A DNA stretch of 64,000 bases from positions 62,001 through 126,000 of the forward strand of contig NZ_JACYMM010000005.1 in assembly GCF_020858115.1 (NCBI RefSeq), in the 5' to 3' direction. Both the position numbers and the translations under genes were made by a program. Position 1 is the first letter of the stretch, and every line of letters starts with the position of its first letter. The notes below the pieces were generated by a model. It was given only the letters and a program-made list of their open reading frames with translations, ran no database searches and had not been told where the DNA came from. Positions 8,357 through 16,984 of the stretch are shown in pieces. This DNA comes from Janthinobacterium sp. FW305-129. GTDB taxonomy: Bacteria > Pseudomonadota > Gammaproteobacteria > Burkholderiales > Burkholderiaceae_D.

Positions 8357-8734
8357 TCAGGCCGGCAGCGGCTGGACATAGTCATCTGGCTGCCAGTACA
8401 GCTGGCCGTCGCGCTCGGTAACGGGTATCGGGCGCAAGCGGCCGCCCTTGCAGGGACCGCCGGCGCAGTAGCCGCTCTCCGGCACATAGATGGCGCCATG
8501 CGTCGAACACATCAGGTACAAGCCGCTGGACTCGAAAAACTCGCCTTCAGCCCAGTCCAGCTCGATCGGCACGTGGGCGCAGCGGTTCAGGTAGCCATAC
8601 GCCTTGCCGCCGTGGCGCACGACAAAGCCCGTCGTCGCCTCGCCGCCGGCCGAGACGGGAAAGCGCACGCCCTTGCCGCCATCGGCCACGGCGCCGGCGG
8701 CGCAAATGAATACTTCGACAACTTCGCTCATCAT
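8357..8734 (-). CDS. Rieske [2Fe-2S] protein (small ferredoxin type)
   Basis: Small soluble electron carrier. Both halves of the Rieske cluster site are visible: C52-A-H54 in RCAHVPIELDW and C76-S-T-H79 in LMCSTHGAIY, about the normal spacing for stand-alone Rieske ferredoxins. No oxygenase domain is attached. The start codon ATG at 8734 overlaps the stop of the HAD phosphatase gene (ATGATGA arrangement; a second ATG follows immediately). The partner enzyme is not evident; this HAD phosphatase-Rieske-SppA order recurs next to rluC in Burkholderiales as I remember it, without a known functional link. Confidence 0.88.
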   Translation of the reverse strand: MMSEVVEVFICAAGAVADGGKGVRFPVSAGGEATTGFVVRHGGKAYGYLNRCAHVPIELDWAEGEFFESSGLYLMCSTHGAIYVPESGYCAGGPCKGGRLRPIPVTERDGQLYWQPDDYVQPLPA

Positions 8735-9390
8735 GCGCGCTCGCTCAGCCATTGGTGCAGATCGGTCACCGTGGCGGCCGAATACAGGGGATTGCAAGCC
8801 TGCAACTGCTCGACGGGATGCGCTCCATACTCTACGGCAATACCCGCCGCGCCTGCATTGCTTGCCATCAATAAATCATGACTGGTGTCGCCGATCATCA
8901 CGGTGCGGCGCATATCCTGGCCCAGTTCGCGCGTCAGCTCCTGCAGCATGGCCGGATGGGGCTTGGAAAACGTTTCATCGGCGCAGCGCGTCGCATCGAA
9001 CAGGGACAGCAGTTTGACGGCATTCAGCGAACGGTTCAGGCCGACGCGACTCTTGCCCGTGGCGACGGCAAGGAAGTACCCCTGCTGCGAGAGTTCCAGC
9101 AGCATTTCATGCACGCCCGGAAACAGGGCCAGCTCATGGTCGCGCGACAGATAGTGATAACGGTAGCGCTCGGCCATGCGCGCATGGAATTTCGGCTCCA
9201 CGTCGGGCATCGCCAGCTGCATGGCTTCCTGCAAGCCCAGGCCGATCACGTGCGAAGCCTGCAACTCGGTGGGAACAGGCAAGCCCAGGTCTTTGGCCGA
9301 AGCCTGGATGCACTTGACGATGGTCGAGGTACTGTCTATCAGGGTGCCGTCCCAATCGAAGACGATCAGATCAAATTGCTTTCTTGCCAT
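8731..9390 (-). CDS. HAD-IA family hydrolase, phosphoglycolate-phosphatase-like
   Basis: 219-residue haloacid-dehalogenase-type phosphatase. Motif I is FDWDGTLIDS with nucleophile D12 and acid/base D14; motif II lies in AVATGKSRVGL; motif III/IV are KPHPAML and VMIGDTSHDLLMA. The helical cap (about 20-85) places it with the phosphoglycolate phosphatase / beta-phosphoglucomutase group; the physiological substrate is not inferable. The start at 9390 is chosen because upstream codons encode a basic stretch without homology that extends toward rluC. Its stop overlaps the start of the Rieske gene. Confidence 0.88.
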   Translation of the reverse strand: MARKQFDLIVFDWDGTLIDSTSTIVKCIQASAKDLGLPVPTELQASHVIGLGLQEAMQLAMPDVEPKFHARMAERYRYHYLSRDHELALFPGVHEMLLELSQQGYFLAVATGKSRVGLNRSLNAVKLLSLFDATRCADETFSKPHPAMLQELTRELGQDMRRTVMIGDTSHDLLMASNAGAAGIAVEYGAHPVEQLQACNPLYSAATVTDLHQWLSERA

Positions 9391-9479
9391 GTTTTCCGAC
9401 GACAACGCCGCCGGCTCCTTGAGAATGAATGATGGCGACTGACTACCTTGTGGGTAGCGTCCCCGCACGCGTTTGATAG

Positions 9480-10475
9480 CTATCGCGCGGCAACGGCCAA
9501 TGGTTTGCCCAAGCTTACCAAGAAACGCTCGCATTCGGCAGCCAGCGGTGCGTTCAGGGTCATCGTCTTGCCCGTTTCCGGATGCGTAAACGTGATCTGG
9601 TGCGCATGCAGGAACATGCGCTTCAGGGCGCCGCGCGTGCTGTCGGCCTTCAACAGGGCACGGTTGAGGGCAAAGTCGCCATATTTATCGTCGCCGGCGA
9701 TGGGGAAACCGGACGAAGACAGGTGCACGCGGATCTGGTGCGTGCGTCCCGTCTTCAATTCCGCTTCCAGCAAGGCGAAGTTGTGATATTTATGCAACAG
9801 TGAAAATACCGTGTGCGAGGCCAGGCCATCGGCCTGCACGGCCACCCGGCGCTCGCCTTCGGCCGTCGTATATTTATGCAATGGCAACTTGATATGCTGG
9901 CGCGCATTCTTCCAGTCGCCGGCCACCAGCACCAGGTAGCGCTTGTCGGTGACGCCGTCGCGCATCTGCTCGTGCAAATTCGTCAACGCCGAACGTTTCT
10001 TTGCCAGCAACAGCAAGCCGGACGTGTCGCGGTCCAGGCGGTGCACCAGTTCCAAAAACTTGGCGTCGGGGCGCGAGGCGCGCAATTGCTCGATCACGCC
10101 GAACGAGACGCCCGAGCCGCCGTGCACGGCCACGCCGGCCGGCTTGTCGATGACGAGCAGCTGCGCATCTTCGAAGATGATCTTGAATTCGGCGGCTGGC
10201 GCGCCCGTGGGCGCCTTTTCGGCCACGCGCACGGGTGGAATGCGCACCACGTCGCCGGCGGCGAGACGGTACAGCTGATCGATGCGGCCTTTATTTACCC
10301 GCACTTCTCCCGATCGCAAGATCCGGTAGATGTGGCTTTTAGGCACTCCCTTGCACACTCTTAATAAGTAGTTGTCGATGCGCTGGCCTGCTTCTTCCTC
10401 GGCGATCGTTACGAATTGGGCTTGCGGCTGAACCGGGGGTGTTGAAGGGGGAACAACATCATTTTGACTCTTCAT
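9480..10475 (-). CDS. rluC: 23S rRNA pseudouridine synthase RluC
   Basis: Makes pseudouridines 955, 2504 and 2580 in 23S rRNA in E. coli (family knowledge). The 331-residue protein has an N-terminal S4 domain (about 26-85, QRIDNYLLRVCKGVPKSHIY) and the catalytic HRLDRDTSG motif with nucleophile D148, followed by the RluA-family GRTHQIRVHL block. Divergent arrangement with rne, as in E. coli, supports RluC over RluD. First gene of the minus-strand run rluC, HAD, Rieske, sppA. A possible promoter is the AT-rich stretch at 10510-10535. Confidence 0.95.
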   Translation of the reverse strand: MKSQNDVVPPSTPPVQPQAQFVTIAEEEAGQRIDNYLLRVCKGVPKSHIYRILRSGEVRVNKGRIDQLYRLAAGDVVRIPPVRVAEKAPTGAPAAEFKIIFEDAQLLVIDKPAGVAVHGGSGVSFGVIEQLRASRPDAKFLELVHRLDRDTSGLLLLAKKRSALTNLHEQMRDGVTDKRYLVLVAGDWKNARQHIKLPLHKYTTAEGERRVAVQADGLASHTVFSLLHKYHNFALLEAELKTGRTHQIRVHLSSSGFPIAGDDKYGDFALNRALLKADSTRGALKRMFLHAHQITFTHPETGKTMTLNAPLAAECERFLVSLGKPLAVAAR

Positions 10476-11171
10476 TTACTATGTCTTCCCAGAAATCTCT
10501 CTAAGTCCTTCATTTTGAATATATAATTGTTTTTGCTGCGGCCCTGGCTGCTGCGAGTGTAAGAATAAAAGCACATTTTACACAGGGGCGTCTCCACCGG
10601 CCTCGCCAAATTGCAAATTCGGTGGAAAAAAATGTATATGCACCATCCCTGCGCGAATCAAGGTTGCACCGTAGTTGTAATCGGATAACGCGTGGAGATG
10701 CTGAAGTGAGTGTGGGATTATAAGGATAAGTACCCGTTAGCGCGACTTATCGAGTCGGGCTCGCGGGTTGATGAAGTTGATAACGCTTGCCGTTTTCGCC
10801 AAACCCCGTATGTGGCCAAATACTGAGGGTTGTCGATGATAGGCTGAGGCCAAGCCTCGCCATCGCGATCCCTGTAATGAGCCGGCTAACGATTTTGGCT
10901 CTGAATTTGCTGACCACTTGCATTCTCTGCCCCCGATGCAGTTCATTCTCATCCGGGCTGTTTCAGATGAGTTGCAAGTGTCCTGTGCACTCGGCATGAC
11001 GATTGACCTCACCGCGCCTGTTGCGGCCGTAACGCATATCTCGTACGCGTTGTTGCTCCGCACGCCTGGCATTTCCCCCGCCAGCACTCCCGTTCTCGCA
11101 TATATCCCTGTACTTTCGCCGCTTCCCCGGAAGCGGCTTTGAGATGGCCTACGGGTCGCGGAGTTATAAAA
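10476..11171. promoter_or_regulatory. Divergent rluC/rne promoter region and long rne leader
   Basis: About 700 bp without a credible gene. The left part (10505-10535, ATATATAATTG core) probably carries the rluC promoter on the minus strand. The remainder is expected to contain the rne promoter and a long 5' leader; in E. coli the rne leader folds and lets RNase E control its own mRNA. Here one strong stem is visible just before the start codon (11119-11136). Confidence 0.6.
11119..11136 (+). promoter_or_regulatory. rne: rne leader hairpin
   Basis: CCGCTTCC and GGAAGCGG are perfect 8-bp complements separated by 2 nt, followed by CTTT, ending 35 nt before the rne ATG. Its position suits an RNase E sensing or cleavage element, by analogy with the E. 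coli rne leader; the analogy is inference. Confidence 0.45.
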
Positions 11172-14100
11172 ATGAAACGCATGTTGTTTAATGCCACGCA
11201 GCAAGAAGAACTGCGCGTAGCGATTGTCGACGGACAAAAACTGATCGACATCGATATCGAGACAGCCGGGCGCGAACAGCGCAAATCCAACATCTACAAG
11301 GGCGTGATCACGCGCATCGAGCCTTCGCTCGAAGCGTGCTTCGTCAGCTATGGCGAAGACCGCCACGGCTTCCTGCCCTTCAAGGAAGTTGCCCGCACGT
11401 ATTTCCGCGAAGGCGTCGACGTGCGCAATGCGTCCGTCAAGGAAGCGCTGCGCGAAGGCCAGGAAATCATGGTGCAGGTGGAAAAGGAAGAGCGCGGCAA
11501 CAAGGGCGCCGCCCTGACCTCGTTCGTCTCGCTGGCCGGCCGCTACCTGGTATTGATGCCGAACAACCCGCGTGGCGGTGGCGTATCGCGCCGCGTGGAA
11601 GGGGAAGAGCGCCAGGAATTGCGCGAAACCATGGATAAACTGGACTTGCCTGCTGGCATGTCCGTCATTGCCCGCACCGCCGGCATCGGCCGCAACGTCG
11701 ATGAACTGCAGTGGGACTTGAATTACCTGATGCAACTGTGGCGCGCCATCGAAGGCGCCGGCAAGTCGGCCAACGGCGCTTTCCTGATCTACCAGGAATC
11801 GTCGCTCGTGATCCGCGCCATCCGCGACTACTTCCAGCCCGACATCGGCGAGATCCTGATCGACACCGACGAGATCTACGACCAGGCGCACCAGTTCATG
11901 AGCCACGTGATGCCCGACATGGTGCACCGCGTAAAACGCTACAGCGACGACGTGCCGCTGTTCTCGCGCTTCCAGATCGAACACCAGATTGAAACGGCGT
12001 ACAGCCGCACCGTGCCGCTGCCATCGGGCGGCGCCATCGTCATCGACCATACCGAAGCGCTGGTTTCCGTCGACGTCAACTCGGCCCGCGCCACGCGCGG
12101 CTCGGACATCGAGACGACCGCCTTCAACACCAACTGCGAAGCGGCCGAAGAAGTGGCCCGCCAGCTGCGTTTGCGCGATTTGGGCGGCTTGATCGTCATC
12201 GACTTCATCGACATGGAAGTGGCAAAAAATCAACGCGAAGTGGAACAGCGCCTGAAAGATGCGCTGCATCATGACCGTGCCCGTGTACAAATGGGCAAGA
12301 TTTCCCGCTTCGGCCTGATGGAACTGTCGCGCCAGCGCCTGCGCCCTTCGCTGTCCGAAGGCTCGCACGTGACGTGCCCGCGCTGCTCCGGCACCGGCCA
12401 CATCCGCGATACGGAATCGTCCGCCCTGCAGGTGCTGCGCATCATCCAGGAAGAAGCGATGAAGGAAAACTCGGCCACCATCCACGTGCAGGTACCCGTG
12501 GACGTGGGCGCCTTCCTGCTCAACGAAAAGCGCGGCGAAGTACTCAAAATCGAGAACCGCCACCGCATCGCCGTGATCCTGATCCCGAACAAGCATCTGG
12601 AAACGCCGCACTACAAGCTGGAACGCATCAAGCACGACGATCCGCGTCTGGAAGACAGCCAGGCCAGCTACAACCTGGCCGAAAGCGCTGAAACCGACAT
12701 GGCTTACAGCAAGCGCCAGAAGGAAGAAGCCAAGCCGCGCCAGGAAGCCGTCGTCAAGACGATCACGCCTGACCAGCCGGCACCGCTGGTCGAGCGCAAG
12801 CCCGTCGAAGCGAAACCGGCTCCGGTGGCCGCGCCTGCCGCACCGCAAGGCCTGATCGCCAAGATCATCAGCTTCTTCACCGGCGCCCCGGCACCGGTGG
12901 CGCCAGCGCCCGCCCCAGTCGCACCGGCCAAGCCGGCCGGCACCGACCGCGGCGACCGCAACAGCCGTGGCCCGCGTGGCCGTGGCCGCAACGGCAAGCC
13001 TGGCCGCGAAGAGCGCGAACCAGGCCAGGGCCGTCCAGCCCAGGACGATGCAGCGAAAGAAGCGGAAGCACTGGAAAAGGCAGCCCGTCCGCCACGCCCG
13101 CCGCGTCCGCCACGCGAACCGCGTGAAGCGCGCGAAGCTGGCGATGCAACGGCAGCGCCACGCGAACGGGGCGAACGTCCTGAACGCGCGGAACGTCCTG
13201 AGCGCGCCGAGCGCCCGGAACGCGCCGAGCGTCCGCCACGCCAGCCACGCGAAGGCCGCGAACCACGCGCCGACAAGGCTGTTGTTGCTGAAGTGAAAGC
13301 TGACGAACTGGCCCTGGTTGGCGCCAGCGCCAGCGCAATCAACGTGATCGTGGCATCGAACGGCCCGGAATCCGACGCCGCGCCAACGAGCTTGCTGAAA
13401 GCACCGGCGAATGCCGGCCCTGAAGGCGAAGAGACGGAAAGCGACGTGGAAGGCGAAGAACCGCGCCGCCGCCGCCGTCGTGGTGGCCGCAACCGCAACC
13501 GCCGCGACCGCGAAACGGGCGAGCTGATCGAATCGGCAAACGGCGAGAACGAAGGCCAGGACGCGCCAGTGATCAGCTTTACGGTCGCTCCGGCGCCGGA
13601 AGCCGCCGCTGATGCTAGCCCGGTCGCCGTCGTGGCTGCCGCCGCTGTCGTCGCCGTCGCTGCGCCGGTGGAAGCTGCCGCCGTGGAAGTGGTCGAAGTA
13701 GTCGAAGTGCTGGAAGTGGCCAAGGCCGAAGAAGCCGCTCCTGCCGCTGAAGCCGCGCCAGCTGCTGAAGCGATCGTGCCGCAAGCCCCTGTCGAGGCCG
13801 TCGTTGCTGCAGCGCAAGCTGAACCAGCCGCTGCCGAACCAGCACCAGCTGCCGAGTACAGCTTTGCCGAGAAAGCCGCGCCTGAAGCAGCACCTGCACC
13901 AGCTCCAGCTCCAGCGGAAATCATCGTCGAAGCCGTGCCTGTTGCCGTCGTGGAAGCCGCACCGGTGGTGGAAGCTGCACCGCTGGTGGAAGCCATCGCC
14001 GTGATCGAGGACGCACCAGCACCAGCCGCTGAAGCAGCACCTGCCGTCGTGGAAGCCGCTGCCGTGGCTGCCGCACCGGCGCCAGCCCCTGTCGCTGCTC

Positions 14101-14342
14101 CTGCACCTGCTCCTGCACCTGCCGTCGCTCCCGCTCCAGCACCAGTGGCCGCGCCGCTGGACTTGAACGCGGTGCTCGGCTCGGCCGGCCTGACCCTGGC
14201 GGCCACCGATCCGGAAAAACTGCGCCTGGCGCAGGAAGCGGCCGCCAAGGCAGTCGCTCCGGTCCGCAAGCCGCGCGAACGCAAGCCATTGCCGCCGCAA
14301 TCGGATGAGCCGTTGATCCAGGTCAACACGCAGCGTCCATAA
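11172..14342 (+). CDS. rne: Ribonuclease E (Rne/Rng family)
   Basis: Essential endonuclease for mRNA decay and rRNA/tRNA processing, scaffold of the degradosome. 1056 residues. The catalytic half is fully conserved: S1 domain near 35-125, catalytic aspartates near 301 (SVDVNSARATRG) and 344 (LIVIDFIDME), and the zinc-link TCPRCSGTG near 401-407. The C-terminal half is low-complexity: Arg/Pro-rich with tandem PERAER units around residues 672-692, a second RRRRRGGRNRNRRDR patch, then a very Ala/Pro/Glu-rich stretch; this fits an intrinsically disordered RNA- and protein-binding scaffold. Start chosen at MKRMLFNATQQEELRVAI. Followed by a strong terminator. Confidence 0.97.
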   Translation: MKRMLFNATQQEELRVAIVDGQKLIDIDIETAGREQRKSNIYKGVITRIEPSLEACFVSYGEDRHGFLPFKEVARTYFREGVDVRNASVKEALREGQEIMVQVEKEERGNKGAALTSFVSLAGRYLVLMPNNPRGGGVSRRVEGEERQELRETMDKLDLPAGMSVIARTAGIGRNVDELQWDLNYLMQLWRAIEGAGKSANGAFLIYQESSLVIRAIRDYFQPDIGEILIDTDEIYDQAHQFMSHVMPDMVHRVKRYSDDVPLFSRFQIEHQIETAYSRTVPLPSGGAIVIDHTEALVSVDVNSARATRGSDIETTAFNTNCEAAEEVARQLRLRDLGGLIVIDFIDMEVAKNQREVEQRLKDALHHDRARVQMGKISRFGLMELSRQRLRPSLSEGSHVTCPRCSGTGHIRDTESSALQVLRIIQEEAMKENSATIHVQVPVDVGAFLLNEKRGEVLKIENRHRIAVILIPNKHLETPHYKLERIKHDDPRLEDSQASYNLAESAETDMAYSKRQKEEAKPRQEAVVKTITPDQPAPLVERKPVEAKPAPVAAPAAPQGLIAKIISFFTGAPAPVAPAPAPVAPAKPAGTDRGDRNSRGPRGRGRNGKPGREEREPGQGRPAQDDAAKEAEALEKAARPPRPPRPPREPREAREAGDATAAPRERGERPERAERPERAERPERAERPPRQPREGREPRADKAVVAEVKADELALVGASASAINVIVASNGPESDAAPTSLLKAPANAGPEGEETESDVEGEEPRRRRRRGGRNRNRRDRETGELIESANGENEGQDAPVISFTVAPAPEAAADASPVAVVAAAAVVAVAAPVEAAAVEVVEVVEVLEVAKAEEAAPAAEAAPAAEAIVPQAPVEAVVAAAQAEPAAAEPAPAAEYSFAEKAAPEAAPAPAPAPAEIIVEAVPVAVVEAAPVVEAAPLVEAIAVIEDAPAPAAEAAPAVVEAAAVAAAPAPAPVAAPAPAPAPAVAPAPAPVAAPLDLNAVLGSAGLTLAATDPEKLRLAQEAAAKAVAPVRKPRERKPLPPQSDEPLIQVNTQRP

Positions 14343-14373
14343 GCGCGCCGGGTTCGCCCAGCCGCCAATGATG

Positions 14374-14402
14374 AAAGGGGGAGCTCAGGCTTCCCCTTTT
14401 TT
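14374..14402 (+). terminator. Rho-independent terminator of rne
   Basis: AAAGGGGGA pairs with TTCCCCTTT (one G-T pair) around an 8-nt loop and ends in a run of six T. It lies 32 bp past the rne stop. Confidence 0.9.
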
Positions 14403-14430
14403 ACGTCCTCACCTTTGCCAGCCAGCCGCC

Positions 14431-15771
14431 ATGCACGACAACGCCAACCTGCCCCCTCCCGACCCCGTCAGCCTGCGCAGCGCCTTCTGGTACTGGCTCA
14501 AGCTGGGCTGCGTCAGCTTTGGCGGCCCGGCCGGGCAAATCGCCATGATGCATGCGGAACTCGTGGAAAAGCGGCGCTGGATTTCCGAGCAGCGCTTCCT
14601 GCACGCCCTCAATTACTGCATGCTGCTGCCGGGGCCCGAAGCGACCCAGCTGGCCATCTACATCGGCTGGCTGCTGCACCGCACGCGCGGCGCGCTGGTG
14701 GCGGGCCTGCTGTTTTTACTGCCCTCGCTGCTGGTGCTGATCGTCCTGTCCTGGCTGTACATGGCGTATGGCCACGTGGCCGCCATCGCCGGCATCCTGT
14801 ACGGCATCAAGCCGGCCGTCGTCGCCATCGTGCTGGCGGCCGCCTGGCGCCTGGGCCGGCGCACCTTGCGCAGCCCCGCCCTGATGGCCATCGCGGCGGC
14901 GGCATTTGCCGCCATCGCCGTGCTACGGCTGCCATTTCCCTTGATCGTGCTCGCTGCCGCCCTGCTGGGCATGGCGGGCGGGCGCTGGCTGCCGGCCCAT
15001 TTCCAGGCCGGCGGCACGCAACATGGCGGCGCGGCCCGCTACGGCCCCGCCCTGATCGATGACGACACGCCCACGCCGGAGCACGCGCAGTTCAAATGGC
15101 CGCGCCTGCTTGGCACGGCCGCCGTGGGCCTGGCGCTGGCCTTCCTCGCCTGGCTGGGCCTGGCGCTGGCGGGCGGCGCGGACCAGCCGCTGGCGCAGAT
15201 GGGCGTGTTTTTCAGCAAGGCGGCCCTGCTCACGTTCGGCGGCGCGTATGCCGTGCTGCCCTACCTGGTGCAGGGCGCCGCCGAGCACTACCACTGGATC
15301 ACCAGCGCGCAAATGATGGATGGCCTGGCCCTGGGCGAAACGACGCCCGGCCCCCTGATCATGATCGTCGCCTTCATCGGCTTTGTCGGCGGCTGGAGCC
15401 ACGCCGTGCTGGGCGGCAACCTGTGGCTGGCGGGCGTGTGCGGCGCGCTCGTCGCCAGCTGGTTTACTTTCCTGCCCTCGTTCATCTTCATCCTGGCCGG
15501 CGCGCCGCTGGTGGAAGCGTCGCGCGGCAATTTGCGCCTGAGCGCGCCCCTGAGCGCCATCTCGGCGGCCGTGGTGGGCGTCATCGCCAGCCTGGCGCTG
15601 TTCTTTGGCCGCCACGTCTTCTGGCAAGCAAACCCGCTGCCGCACTGGGACTGGCTGGCGATTGCCATCGCGCTGGCGGCCGGCGTGGCGCTGCTCAAGT
15701 TTCAAATGGGAACCATCAAATTGCTGCTCGCCTGTGCCATCTTCGGCCTCGTGCTATCGTATCTGCCTTGA
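14431..15771 (+). CDS. chrA: Chromate efflux transporter ChrA (two-domain form)
   Basis: Inner-membrane CHR-family transporter, expected to export chromate. 446 residues, the long form made of two homologous CHR domains: the first begins FWYWLKLGCVSFGGPAGQIAMM and contains LLPGPEATQLAIYIGW; the second begins MGVFFSKAALLTFGGAYAVLPYL and contains LALGETTPGPLIMIVAFIGF. About ten or more hydrophobic helices are evident. The start at 14431 lies just past the rne terminator; an upstream in-frame ATG falls inside that terminator and is rejected. Other chromate-resistance genes are not present, so it may serve general anion homeostasis. Runs 30 bp ahead of moaA. Confidence 0.9.
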   Translation: MHDNANLPPPDPVSLRSAFWYWLKLGCVSFGGPAGQIAMMHAELVEKRRWISEQRFLHALNYCMLLPGPEATQLAIYIGWLLHRTRGALVAGLLFLLPSLLVLIVLSWLYMAYGHVAAIAGILYGIKPAVVAIVLAAAWRLGRRTLRSPALMAIAAAAFAAIAVLRLPFPLIVLAAALLGMAGGRWLPAHFQAGGTQHGGAARYGPALIDDDTPTPEHAQFKWPRLLGTAAVGLALAFLAWLGLALAGGADQPLAQMGVFFSKAALLTFGGAYAVLPYLVQGAAEHYHWITSAQMMDGLALGETTPGPLIMIVAFIGFVGGWSHAVLGGNLWLAGVCGALVASWFTFLPSFIFILAGAPLVEASRGNLRLSAPLSAISAAVVGVIASLALFFGRHVFWQANPLPHWDWLAIAIALAAGVALLKFQMGTIKLLLACAIFGLVLSYLP

Positions 15772-15800
15772 ACGACTTAACGTAAGTGGTATCACCTTTC

Positions 15801-16922
15801 ATGGCTGACAAGATTATCTACCTCGCCGAAGCCCGCAACGGGGCACCGGCGATCCCCGCGCGGCTGGAAAGCCCCAGCGGCAGCGTGGCCGACAGCCTGG
15901 GCCGGCCCCTGCATGACTTGCGCATCTCGATTACCGACCGCTGCAATTTCCGTTGCGTGTATTGCATGCCGAAAGACGTCTTCGACAAGAACCACGTGTA
16001 TCTGCCGCACACGGATTTGCTGTCCTTCGAGGAAATCACGCGCATCGCGCGCCTGTTCGTCGCGCACGGCGTGGAAAAGATCCGCCTGACGGGCGGCGAA
16101 CCGCTGCTGCGCAAGAATATCGAAAAGCTCATCGCCATGCTGGCCGCCCTGCGCACGCCGTCGGGCCAGCCGCTGGACCTGACCCTGACGACCAACGGTT
16201 CCTTGCTCGCCAGAAAGGCGCAAGCGCTCAAGGATGCGGGCCTGAACCGCGTCACCGTGTCGCTCGATTCGCTCGACGACGCCACCTTCAAGCGCATGAA
16301 CGACGTCGATTTCGCCGTGGCCGACGTGCTGCACGGCATCGATGCGGCGCACCAGGCAGGACTGGGCCCGATCAAGATCAATATGGTCGTCAAGGCCGGC
16401 ATGAACGAGCAGGAAATCGTGCCCATGGCGCGCCACTTCAAGGGCACGCCGTACATCCTGCGCTTCATCGAATACATGGACGTGGGCGCCTCGAACGGCT
16501 GGAACTTGCAGGAAGTCATCCCGTCCGCCGAGGTCGTGCGGCGCATCGCCGCGCACATGCCCCTGCTGCCCATCGACCCCAACTACACGGGCGAGACGGC
16601 GGCGCGCTGGCGCCACATGGACGGCGGCGGCGAAATCGGCCTCATTTCCAGCGTCACGCAAGCGTTCTGCGCCGACTGCAGCCGCGCCCGCCTCTCGACC
16701 GAGGGCAAGCTGTACACGTGTCTGTTCGCCAGCAGCGGCCACGACTTGCGCAGCCTGCTGCGCGGCGGCCATAGCGACGCGGAAATTTCCTCGGCCGTGG
16801 CCCAGCTGTGGCGCGGCCGCGGCGACCGTTATTCGCAATTGCGCACCAGCCAGACGGATTTGACGGGCGGCGCGCTTGAGCACGGTAAAAAGAAAGTGGA
16901 AATGTCGTACATCGGCGGCTGA
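15801..16922 (+). CDS. moaA: GTP 3',8-cyclase MoaA
   Basis: Radical-SAM enzyme for the first step of molybdenum cofactor synthesis (GTP to 3',8-cyclo-GTP). 373 residues. The N-terminal [4Fe-4S] site is C48-x3-C52-x2-C55 in [15 protein letters not shown]; the C-terminal cluster is in [20 protein letters not shown]; the protein ends in GG, as active MoaA does. The start at 15801 gives the usual short N-terminal extension. It is followed 62 bp later by the fused mobA-moeA gene, a cofactor operon. The MoaC/MoaD/MoaE partners are not in this window. Confidence 0.96.
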   Translation: MADKIIYLAEARNGAPAIPARLESPSGSVADSLGRPLHDLRISITDRCNFRCVYCMPKDVFDKNHVYLPHTDLLSFEEITRIARLFVAHGVEKIRLTGGEPLLRKNIEKLIAMLAALRTPSGQPLDLTLTTNGSLLARKAQALKDAGLNRVTVSLDSLDDATFKRMNDVDFAVADVLHGIDAAHQAGLGPIKINMVVKAGMNEQEIVPMARHFKGTPYILRFIEYMDVGASNGWNLQEVIPSAEVVRRIAAHMPLLPIDPNYTGETAARWRHMDGGGEIGLISSVTQAFCADCSRARLSTEGKLYTCLFASSGHDLRSLLRGGHSDAEISSAVAQLWRGRGDRYSQLRTSQTDLTGGALEHGKKKVEMSYIGG

Positions 16923-16984
16923 ATCGGGCGCGGCGCATGCCCGCCGCTGCTACCATGGCGCATGCACCCATTTTTCTACCTGAC

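Noticed and set aside
13170..13240. Tandem PERAER-coding repeats as a CRISPR-like or mobile repeat
   Set aside because: They are short in-frame repeats within the disordered RNase E scaffold, not spaced repeats with unique spacers. No CRISPR array was seen anywhere in the window.
10737..14300. Very long open frame (over 1100 codons) antisense to rne
   Set aside because: It mirrors the RNase E reading frame, is rich in Arg/Gly/Phe/His from reverse-reading GC-biased codons, and has no family features. Rne is unmistakable on the plus strand.
12704..14368. Ala/Ser/Gly-rich antisense frame over the rne C-terminus
   Set aside because: Low-complexity shadow of the Ala/Pro/Glu-rich RNase E tail; no ribosome site and it would start past the rne terminator.
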